The notes beneath the pieces were generated by a model, which saw only the letters and a program-made list of their open reading frames with translations, ran no database searches and was not told the DNA's origin. Shown here one piece after another: positions 1 through 6,532 of a stretch of DNA of 44,548 bases (position 1 is its first letter; each line of letters begins with the position of its first letter). This stretch comes from Cypionkella sp. Lineage in GTDB: Bacteria; Pseudomonadota; Alphaproteobacteria; Rhodobacterales; Rhodobacteraceae. The stretch is from positions 1 to 44,548 of the forward strand of contig JALRIN010000026.1 in the NCBI GenBank assembly GCA_023255415.1, written 5' to 3'. The translations under genes and the position numbers were made by a program.

Positions 1-169
1 CCCATCGGCTGGCGATGAGCAGGCCCGCTGGCAGGCTGCGGACGATGGGAGGTCGGGCTGACACAAACCGTTTGGCAGCATAACGACAAAAGCAGGTTGA
101 TTTGCGCTGCCATTGCCTGAGGGTGCTGACACCGCTGATCGTCGTGCCTTTGCCAAAAATCACAGTCAT
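1..169 (-). CDS. possible 5' part of an unrecognised gene running off the left edge
   Basis: From an ATG at 169 the minus strand stays open to the window edge (56 codons). A GGAGG sequence lies about 11 bases upstream of that ATG. I recognise no family in the translation; it is rich in Arg, Ser and Cys and does not look like a typical protein. It would be divergent from dapE. It may equally be non-coding, and the only support is the open frame plus a Shine-Dalgarno-like site. Confidence 0.15.
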   Translation of the reverse strand, partial: MTVIFGKGTTISGVSTLRQWQRKSTCFCRYAAKRFVSARPPIVRSLPAGLLIASRW

Positions 170-476
170 CCTTCACCCGCCTCCACTTGTCTTGGAGACA
201 GCACAAAACGCCGTTGATCGCCGCAGTGCGACTGGTGAAACCTGCTCGGTTTGGGCGCGTTGGCCCAGCGTTTGTCCTGCCTTTGGACTTATCATTGCGG
301 GTAATTATGCCGACTATATATACTTTGGGCTAGTCTTAACCTTGTCCAAGACCTGAGGCATTGGCCAGTGGTGGCGCATTTAACACAATGCTGGGCAGCA
401 GCGATTGAGGCACGGCCACGTTGCAAGCTTGGTCGCAAATCGGTATTTCAATCGAGAAACCGCCTGAAAGGCCTGC
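170..476. other. gene-free stretch upstream of dapE
   Basis: About 300 bases with no convincing gene. The base composition is lower in GC than in dapE, and an AT-rich patch with TATATATA lies near 318-325. A short open frame at 102-356 on the plus strand has no recognisable family and no good ribosome site. The dapE promoter probably lies here, but I cannot name a -35/-10 pair with confidence. Confidence 0.4.
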
Positions 477-1622
477 ATGATGACCATCGATCCCGTTGCT
501 TTGACCGCCGATCTGATCCGCTGCAATTCGGTAACCCCTGCCGAAGGCGGCGCGCTGGTTCGGTTAGAGACCCTGCTGTCAGAGGCAGGATTTGAATGCA
601 CGCGGGTGGATCGAGGCGGGATTTGCAATCTTTATGCCCGCTGGGGCGCGAGGGGGGCGAATAAGTCCTTTGGCTTTAACGGCCACACCGATGTTGTGCC
701 GGTGGGCGATGTGGCGGCTTGGACCCAAGACCCCTTTGGCGCTGCGATTGTCGATGGCTGGATGTATGGGCGCGGTGCGACCGATATGAAATCGGGGGTG
801 GCGGCCTTTGCGGCGGCGGCAGTGGATTTCGTGCGCGATACCCCGCCCGATGGCTCGGTGGTGCTGGCGATCACGGGCGACGAGGAAGACGTGGCCGAAG
901 ACGGCACAGTTGCCCTGCTGGACTGGATGGCCGCCAATGGCGAGCGCATGACGCATTGTCTGGTGGGCGAACCCACCTGCCCGAATGTGATGGGCGAGAT
1001 GATGAAGATCGGTCGGCGCGGCAGCATGACCTGCTATTTCACCGCCGAGGGTGTGCAGGGCCATTCCGCCTATCCGCACCGCGCCAAGAACCCGATGAGC
1101 GCCTTGGTCAAGCTGATGGCGCGGCTAGAACAGACGCCGCTGGACGCAGGCACCGAGCATTTCGATGCCTCGACGTTGGCGATCACCACGATCGATTGCG
1201 GCAATCTGGCGACCAATGTGATCCCTGCCAAGGGCCGCGCGACGGTCAATATCCGCTTTAATGATGCACATTCGGGGGCATCGCTGACCCAGTGGCTGCG
1301 CGATCATGCAACAGCGGTGCAGGCCGAAACCGGCGTGCTGATCGAGATGCGGGTGAAAATTTCCGGCGAAAGCTTTTTGACGCCACCGGGGGCATTTTCG
1401 GATCTGGTGGCGCGGGCGGTGCAGGCGGAAACCGGCGTTGTGCCAAGCTATTCGACCAGCGGCGGTACCTCGGATGCGCGCTTTGTCAAAGATCACTGTC
1501 CGGTGGTTGAATTTGGCTTGGTCGGCAAGACCATGCATCAGGTCGACGAACGCGTCGAGGTGGCGCAGATCCACGCGCTTAAGGCGATCTACACGCGGGT
1601 GTTGCAGGATTATTTCGCGTGA
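477..1622 (+). CDS. dapE: succinyl-diaminopimelate desuccinylase DapE
   Basis: Hydrolyses N-succinyl-LL-2,6-diaminopimelate to LL-diaminopimelate and succinate in the lysine/peptidoglycan branch; a cytoplasmic di-zinc M20 peptidase. The 381-residue product has the usual family length. Visible metal and catalytic motifs are GHTDVVPVGD (H70, D72), GRGATDMKSG (D103), TGDEED (E136/E137 general base), the VGEPT glutamate (E165) and a C-terminal MHQVDE histidine. Two ATGs stand side by side at 477 and 480; AAAGG at 467-471 suits either. Its stop overlaps the GTG start of the next gene (GTGA), so the two are probably translated together. dapB of the same pathway lies at 37077-37886. Confidence 0.96.
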   Translation: MMTIDPVALTADLIRCNSVTPAEGGALVRLETLLSEAGFECTRVDRGGICNLYARWGARGANKSFGFNGHTDVVPVGDVAAWTQDPFGAAIVDGWMYGRGATDMKSGVAAFAAAAVDFVRDTPPDGSVVLAITGDEEDVAEDGTVALLDWMAANGERMTHCLVGEPTCPNVMGEMMKIGRRGSMTCYFTAEGVQGHSAYPHRAKNPMSALVKLMARLEQTPLDAGTEHFDASTLAITTIDCGNLATNVIPAKGRATVNIRFNDAHSGASLTQWLRDHATAVQAETGVLIEMRVKISGESFLTPPGAFSDLVARAVQAETGVVPSYSTSGGTSDARFVKDHCPVVEFGLVGKTMHQVDERVEVAQIHALKAIYTRVLQDYFA

Positions 1623-2041
1623 CGCTGCTGATCGAGGAAACCCGCGATATTGCCACCTGCCGCGCGCTGCGCCGTGTGGTGTTTATCGAAGAACAAGGCG
1701 TGTCCGAGGCAGATGAGATTGATGACCGCGACGAGGCCGCGATCCATCTGCTGGCCAGGGTCGAGGGTGAAGCCGTAGGGTCTGCGCGGCTGTTGCTGGG
1801 CGAAGGCTATGGCAAGATCGGGCGGGTTTGCGTGCTGCGCGACGCGCGGGGGCAGGGCATTGGCGCGGCGCTGATCCGCGCGGCTGTGGCGCGGTTTGCG
1901 CAGATTGCGGACTTGGCCGAAGTCCGGCTTGGCGCGCAGACCCATGCGCTGGGGTTTTATCAAGCGCTGGGGTTTCAGGCCTTTGGCCCGATTTATGACG
2001 ATGCAGGCATCGCGCATCGCGATATGGCGCTGCGGCTTTAG
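1619..2041 (+). CDS. GNAT-family N-acetyltransferase (ElaA-like)
   Basis: A 140-residue acetyl-CoA-dependent acetyltransferase of unknown substrate. The N-terminal half carries the VVFIEEQGV and acidic stretch typical of the ElaA/YjcF subgroup; the acetyl-CoA loop is RVCVLRDARGQGIG at about residues 68-81, followed by the LGAQTHALGFYQALGF element usual in GNAT proteins. It starts with GTG overlapping the dapE stop by four bases, so it is coupled to dapE, although nothing else ties it to lysine synthesis. Its stop interlocks with that of the convergent GAF gene (TTAG at 2038-2041). Confidence 0.85.
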   Translation: MTLLIEETRDIATCRALRRVVFIEEQGVSEADEIDDRDEAAIHLLARVEGEAVGSARLLLGEGYGKIGRVCVLRDARGQGIGAALIRAAVARFAQIADLAEVRLGAQTHALGFYQALGFQAFGPIYDDAGIAHRDMALRL

Positions 2042-2517
2042 CGGGCCAGCATCGCCGTCACCAGCGCTGCGTGGCGGTCTTGGGTCAAGGCGTGATAGCT
2101 TGCAAGCCGCTCTGGGGTAAAGTGCTGCTCTTCGGCCAAAAGATTGACCGTGCCCAGCACCTCGCCGTCCTGCACCACCGGAATATTGATGCACGACCCA
2201 AGCCCAAGCGATGTGATCAGCGCGTGATCAAAGAAATAGCGGGCGAATTCTGGCGTGGTATTGGCGACAAAGGTTTGTTGGCGGGTGATACAGTGGTCAT
2301 ACCACTCATCGCGGGTCAGCGGTTTGGTGCCTGTCACCGGATACTCGATGGGATGCGAGCTATAGGCGCGGCGGGTCACATCTTGGCTGAGGTCCTGCAC
2401 CGTCACCGTAAACAGCAGCGTGCCGCGGGCGGCGCAGGCAAGGTGAAGCGAGGCATAGGTTTGGCTCATCTGCTTATCTGGTGAAGAATTTGGCCCGAAA
2501 GCAAGCTTTTCCGACAT
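2038..2517 (-). CDS. GAF-domain protein
   Basis: A protein of about 159 residues that is almost entirely one GAF domain, with no output domain. The C-terminal half shows the GAF pattern GLGSCINIPVVQDGEVLGTVNLLAEEQHFTPE. GAF domains bind small ligands or act as redox/nucleotide sensors; the ligand here is unknown. The open frame extends further upstream into the ClC gene, but the ATG at 2517 gives a sensible N-terminus and stays clear of that gene. The ribosome site is weak. A perfect 7-base inverted repeat (CGACATA/TATGTCG) spans the start codon and may control expression. Confidence 0.75.
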   Translation of the reverse strand: MSEKLAFGPNSSPDKQMSQTYASLHLACAARGTLLFTVTVQDLSQDVTRRAYSSHPIEYPVTGTKPLTRDEWYDHCITRQQTFVANTTPEFARYFFDHALITSLGLGSCINIPVVQDGEVLGTVNLLAEEQHFTPERLASYHALTQDRHAALVTAMLAR

Positions 2518-2536
2518 AAATTTCACAGATATGTCG
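2512..2536. promoter_or_regulatory. inverted repeat across the GAF-gene start
   Basis: CGACATA at 2512-2518 and TATGTCG at 2530-2536 are perfect reverse complements with an 11-base AT-rich centre. On the minus strand the second arm contains the start codon of the GAF gene. It could be a repressor operator, or an RNA hairpin hiding the start codon. The position is seen in the sequence; the function is inference. Confidence 0.35.
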
Positions 2537-2620
2537 CCGATTGGATCACAAAGCGGCCCATCTGGGGTTGATTGCTGTGGCCTTGCGTAGCATGCCCAAG
2601 GCTGAGAGGGAGGGCCAGGC

Positions 2621-4009
2621 ATGAGGGCGCACAGAGCATTTCGCAGGGGCATGATGCGGCGGTCGTCGGCGCTGATCACCTCGTCGCGGCTGTGGAAGTC
2701 GCGTTTGGTGTTCTGGGCTGGGGCTTTGATGACCGGGGTGATCTCGGCTGGCTTTGCGGTGCTGGCGGATGAGGCGCAGGGTCTGTTCTTTGCAGTGACC
2801 GGTGGGCAGGGCTGGAACATGTGGCTGCCCTTGGTGATTACGCCCGTGGGCATGGTGATTTGTGCGCTGGCGGCGGATCACTATTTTCCCGGATCGCAAG
2901 GATCGGGCATTCCGCAGGCGATTGCGGCGCGGCATCTGCGCAACGACCACGAGCGCAGTTATCTTTTGTCGATGCGGCTGGTGCTGGGCAAGATCGTGCT
3001 GACGATCATCGGTCTGGCCTCGGGGGCCTCGATTGGCCGCGAGGGGCCGACGGTGCAGGTGGGGGCCTCGCTGATGCTGTTGTCGGCCCGTTTGGGCGGC
3101 ATGGCGCATGCCAAGGGGCTGATCCTTGCGGGTTCAGCGGCCGGAATTGCGGCGGCGTTCAACACGCCCTTGGCCGGGATCGTTTTTGCGATCGAAGAGA
3201 TGGGGCGCAGCTATAATGCGCGCACCAATGGCGTGGTGCTTTCGGCGGTGATTATCGCCGGCGTGGCCTCTTTGGGTCTGACCGGATCTTACACCTATTT
3301 TGGCATCACCCGCGAAATTGCGCATTTTCCTTCTGACTGGGCCTTGGTGATTGCTTGTGGGGTTGCGGGCGGGGTTGCAGGCGGTGTCTTTAGCAAGCTG
3401 ACGCTTTTGGTCGTGCGCTGGCTGCGGCGGATCAAGCTGGAAAGATTCGGCAAAGTTGCGACGATTGCGGCAGCGGCTGGGCTGTTGATCGCGATCATCG
3501 GCATTGCGACGGGGGGCATGACCTTTGGCACCAGCTATGCGCATGCGCGCGCCGCGGTCGAAGGGCAATCGCTGCCTTGGTATTTCTTTATGGGGAAATT
3601 CGTGGTGACGCTGGCCTCGACTGTCTCGGGGATACCGGGCGGGTTGTTTGCGCCTTCGCTTGCGGTTGGAGCGGGGCTTGGGTCAGTGATCGGGGCGCTG
3701 ATGGGGTCGAGCGCGGGGCTGGCGGCGGTGCTGGGAATGTCGGGTTATTTCGCCGGTGTGGTGCAAGCCCCGATGACGGCTTTCGTGATTATTGTCGAGA
3801 TGACCGGCAACCACGAGAATGTGGTGCCGGTGATGGCGGCGGCGATGATCGGTTATGGCACCTCGCGGTTGATCGCGCCCGAGCCTTTGTATCATGCGCT
3901 GTCGCGGATTTGGGCGGCTGATATCATTCGCAAGATCCGCTCGGAACCGCCTGCGGCGGATCCGGCCGGCCCCGTTCCCACTAGTCCAGAGCCGCCAAAA
4001 GCCGTCTAG
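2621..4009 (+). CDS. clcA: ClC-family Cl-/H+ antiporter
   Basis: A 462-residue inner-membrane protein with many hydrophobic helices. The three ClC signatures are present: GSGIP (94-98), GREGP with the gating glutamate E141, and GIPGGLFAP further on. E193 in FAIEEM matches the intracellular proton glutamate (E203 of E. coli ClcA), and LYHAL near residue 430 supplies the pore tyrosine; together these suggest a proton-coupled antiporter rather than a channel. There is no C-terminal CBS domain. Start at 2621 is supported by GGGAGG seven bases upstream. The stop interlocks with that of the convergent gene (CTAG at 4006-4009). Confidence 0.93.
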   Translation: MRAHRAFRRGMMRRSSALITSSRLWKSRLVFWAGALMTGVISAGFAVLADEAQGLFFAVTGGQGWNMWLPLVITPVGMVICALAADHYFPGSQGSGIPQAIAARHLRNDHERSYLLSMRLVLGKIVLTIIGLASGASIGREGPTVQVGASLMLLSARLGGMAHAKGLILAGSAAGIAAAFNTPLAGIVFAIEEMGRSYNARTNGVVLSAVIIAGVASLGLTGSYTYFGITREIAHFPSDWALVIACGVAGGVAGGVFSKLTLLVVRWLRRIKLERFGKVATIAAAAGLLIAIIGIATGGMTFGTSYAHARAAVEGQSLPWYFFMGKFVVTLASTVSGIPGGLFAPSLAVGAGLGSVIGALMGSSAGLAAVLGMSGYFAGVVQAPMTAFVIIVEMTGNHENVVPVMAAAMIGYGTSRLIAPEPLYHALSRIWAADIIRKIRSEPPAADPAGPVPTSPEPPKAV

Positions 4010-4338
4010 GCAGGCCAACGGCCCGAGGCCAGAAGTGTCAGATCGGCTTCGGGGCGCGGCAGTTCTGGGGCGCCGTTTTGCCAAAAGAACAGCCGGATAT
4101 GCACGGGCAGCTTTGGCGCATCGGCCTCGGACAGGATTTGATAGTGCAGATGGAAGCCTTCCAGCAGCAGGCCTTCGGCGTAATAGGGCACCTCTTCGCC
4201 ATCAAGGAATTCGGCCTCGTCGTCCTGGGCCTGCCAGGTGCCGTCTTTGGCCCAGATCACCTCGGCTTCGATCTCGGGGTGTTTCAGCGCCAGTTTTGCG
4301 AGCGGGGCGAGGAAGGCTTGCAGCGGTGTTTGGGTCAT
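4006..4338 (-). CDS. conserved hypothetical protein, 110 aa
   Basis: A small acidic soluble protein with no signal peptide or membrane segment and no domain I can name. Codon use matches the neighbours and the frame is bounded neatly: its stop interlocks with clcA (CTAG) and its start lies just before repeat copy A. Aromatic residues cluster in the middle (PYYAEG, GFHLHYQI) and near LFFWQNG, which suggests a compact beta fold. I do not know its function. Confidence 0.6.
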   Translation of the reverse strand: MTQTPLQAFLAPLAKLALKHPEIEAEVIWAKDGTWQAQDDEAEFLDGEEVPYYAEGLLLEGFHLHYQILSEADAPKLPVHIRLFFWQNGAPELPRPEADLTLLASGRWPA

Positions 4339-4365
4339 GCTGTGTCCGGGAGTTGCGGGGGAATT

Positions 4366-4441
4366 GGGGGTTTCACACCTCCAGGCTGCAAGACCTGCGG
4401 CCTTGCAGCCTCCCCCGTGGGATATTTAGGCCAAGATGAAA
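4366..4441. repeat. intergenic stem-loop repeat, copy A
   Basis: Begins with GGGGGTTTCACACC, then has a perfect hairpin GGCTGCAAG (4384-4392) / CTTGCAGCC (4402-4410), then CCCCCGTGGGATATTT and CCAAGATGAAAG. The outer GGGGG (4366-4370) and CCCCC (4412-4416) can also pair. Related copies lie at 36978-37050 and 40070-40103. The inner stem differs in sequence between copies A and B although the flanks are kept, as expected if structure matters. Confidence 0.7.
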
Positions 4442-4443
4442 GC

Positions 4444-5037
4444 CTAGCGGGCCATGGCGCGGATAAAGGCGGGGCGGGCGCGTTGGGTGGCAAAGTATTG
4501 GGCCAGTGCGCCTTCGGGGGTGCCGAAGTTGATCATTGCGCCCCAGCCGAGGCAATGGGTGGCGATGATGTCGGGCAGGGTGAAATCTGCGCCCATCAGG
4601 CAGGGGCCTTGCAGCCGGTCGGCCAGGCGCGCAAGGCTGCGGCCATATTCCCAGCGCAGGCTGTCTTTGATTGCGGGCAGGCGGTGTTCTTCGGGCAGCA
4701 CAAAGCTGTGGCGCGCGGCGGTCCACAACAAGGCGTCGAATTCATCGAGCAGGAATTGCGTCATGCTGTCTTGCGCAGCGCGGGCGAGGCTGCCTGCCGG
4801 GGCGGTGCAGCAGCCGTGTTTGTCGGCCAGATAGGTCATGATAGCGGTCGAGTCGCTGATGGTTTGGCCTTCGGTGATCAGCACCGGTAGCTTGCCGTTC
4901 GGGCTATGGGCGCGGGCTTCGGGTGAGCCTGCATTGGCGGGGATATGGCTGAAGGGCAGGCCAATTTCCTCGAGCAGCCAAAGCGGGCGGGCGGAGCGGT
5001 TTTTGGCAGAGCCAACAAGCGTATACATGAAGATCAC
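4444..5037 (-). CDS. glutathione S-transferase family protein
   Basis: A 197-residue cytosolic GST-like protein. The N-terminal thioredoxin-like half has an active-site-like SAKNRSARPLWLLEE segment, the cis-proline motif GKLPVL and the DSTAIMTYLADK helix; the C-terminal half is helical. Substrate unknown. It is last in the minus-strand run leuS-lptE-holA-gst. The start at 5037 is GTG overlapping the holA stop (GTGA); an ATG at 5028 is the alternative and would remove three residues. Confidence 0.85.
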   Translation of the reverse strand: MIFMYTLVGSAKNRSARPLWLLEEIGLPFSHIPANAGSPEARAHSPNGKLPVLITEGQTISDSTAIMTYLADKHGCCTAPAGSLARAAQDSMTQFLLDEFDALLWTAARHSFVLPEEHRLPAIKDSLRWEYGRSLARLADRLQGPCLMGADFTLPDIIATHCLGWGAMINFGTPEGALAQYFATQRARPAFIRAMAR

Positions 5038-6047
5038 CGTTTCATCATGGCAAGGCGGAGCAGGCTGCGTTCCATCACTGCCATGGTCGGCGCGCGGGAG
5101 GCAGAGCGCAGGGTCATATCGGTTTCGATCAGCAGGCTGAGCGCGGATTCGAGTTTATGCATGCCCCAATTGCCGGCTTGGCGTTGCATGGCATCGCGGC
5201 GGGGGCCGAAGACGCGGGCTTTCATCAGGCCGGCCGAGAGGCCGCCCGGATCGGTAACGGCGACATGCAGAGCGCGAAAATGCCGCAGCGCGCCGATGCA
5301 GAGGGTGACGGGGGCGACGCCCTGGCCTTCGAGGCGGCGCATCAAGGGGCCGATGGCATTGGCGTTTTGATCGGCAACGGCGGCGAGCAGATCATCGACT
5401 TCGGCCTCGATGGTTGCGGGGGCGAGATCGTGGATTTCTTGCGGGGTCAGCGGGTTTGGGTCGCGGTATTTATAGAGCGCGATCTTTTCCAGGGTTTGGC
5501 GAAAATCACCGGGGTCAAGCGCACGGGCAAGGGTGGTCAGATCGGTCATTGCAGCAGGGGGGATCTGGGTCAGACCGGCTTTGGCAAGTTCGGCCTCGAT
5601 TTCATCGCGTGTCGGTGGGTCGTCGTAAAGGCCGATGCAAACGGCGTTCAGATGCTTTTCGAACAGGGTTTTCAGCGTGGATTTGCCGGTCAGATTGCCA
5701 GCTGCAACAACGATCTGCGCATCACCCTTTTGCCAGCCTTGCAAGGCTTCGGCGACGGTGGCGGTCAGCCCGTCGGTTGCGTCTTCGACAAAGGCCACGC
5801 GCGGGCCGGGGAAAAATCCCACCGCACGAGTGGCATCGGCCAAAAGCGAGGGATCCTTGCGCAGATCAGAGGCCTGAATGCGGGTCAGGCGCATTTCGCC
5901 TTCACCCTGTGGGCCGATCAGGGCGGCGATGGCCTCTTGGCGTTTCAGGGCCACGCGCATGGTATCTGCGCCGAAAATCAGCAGGCCAGCGCGGGCAGGA
6001 TCGGGTTTGGCGCAATAGCGGCTGGCCTCGGCTCCGGCGAGTTTCAT
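5034..6047 (-). CDS. holA: DNA polymerase III delta subunit HolA
   Basis: Clamp-loader delta subunit (337 residues), which opens the beta sliding clamp during replication. The N-terminal region follows the family pattern (LLIFGADTMRVALKRQEAI, then acidic and AGFF-like stretches) and the C-terminus is the helical collar region with HFRALH and MERSLLRLAMM. Start at 6047 (MKLAG) overlaps the lptE stop as ATGA; a longer open frame upstream runs into lptE and is discarded. The lptE-holA pair directly after leuS is a common conserved order, which supports the call. Confidence 0.92.
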   Translation of the reverse strand: MKLAGAEASRYCAKPDPARAGLLIFGADTMRVALKRQEAIAALIGPQGEGEMRLTRIQASDLRKDPSLLADATRAVGFFPGPRVAFVEDATDGLTATVAEALQGWQKGDAQIVVAAGNLTGKSTLKTLFEKHLNAVCIGLYDDPPTRDEIEAELAKAGLTQIPPAAMTDLTTLARALDPGDFRQTLEKIALYKYRDPNPLTPQEIHDLAPATIEAEVDDLLAAVADQNANAIGPLMRRLEGQGVAPVTLCIGALRHFRALHVAVTDPGGLSAGLMKARVFGPRRDAMQRQAGNWGMHKLESALSLLIETDMTLRSASRAPTMAVMERSLLRLAMMKR

Positions 6048-6532
6048 TGCGCCCAAGTGCCCGAGGTGGCCAGCATGCGTTCGACAATCTGATCGGCCAG
6101 CAGCCGCATCAACCGGCGCGCCGCGTCTTCTTGGGCGGCGATGCCTGCGATGGTCGAGCCAGTGGCAGAATAAGAGGTAAAGCTGTGCACCTTCCCGCCG
6201 GTGACCCTTGCCCCTGAGGCCCGCGCGTTCATTGACCAATCAATGCTGCCGGTCAGGTTATAGCGGGTGATTGCGTTGTCGGGCGTTACCCCCACCCCCG
6301 CCGCCGAGATGGCGATGGCATAGGTCATATCATAGGCCACAGCGCGCGGCCGGCCCAGCCGTTCTTCCAGCCGTTCGACCAGATCAAAGCTGTTCTTATC
6401 GGTCGGAGATTGCACCGAAACACTGCCTTGCAGCCCCGCCGCTGGGCCCTTTGGCCCATAGGCGGGCGTAAAGCCGCAGGCCATAACAGCCAGCGGCAAA
6501 GCCAAAACCAAACGGCGGTTAAATAACAACAT
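6044..6532 (-). CDS. lptE: LPS-assembly lipoprotein LptE
   Basis: Outer-membrane lipoprotein that plugs LptD and guides lipopolysaccharide to the cell surface. About 162 residues. The N-terminus has positive charges, a hydrophobic stretch and a lipobox ending in VMAC, followed by GFTPAYGP, typical of alphaproteobacterial LptE. The ATG at 6532 lies inside the last codons of leuS (overlap about 14 bases); a longer frame starting at 6580 would lie wholly within leuS and put extra sequence before the signal peptide. holA follows with an ATGA overlap. Confidence 0.9.
   Translation of the reverse strand: MLLFNRRLVLALPLAVMACGFTPAYGPKGPAAGLQGSVSVQSPTDKNSFDLVERLEERLGRPRAVAYDMTYAIAISAAGVGVTPDNAITRYNLTGSIDWSMNARASGARVTGGKVHSFTSYSATGSTIAGIAAQEDAARRLMRLLADQIVERMLATSGTWAQ

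Noticed and set aside
102..356. 84-codon open frame on the plus strand
   Set aside because: No family, no ribosome site and odd composition; probably chance.
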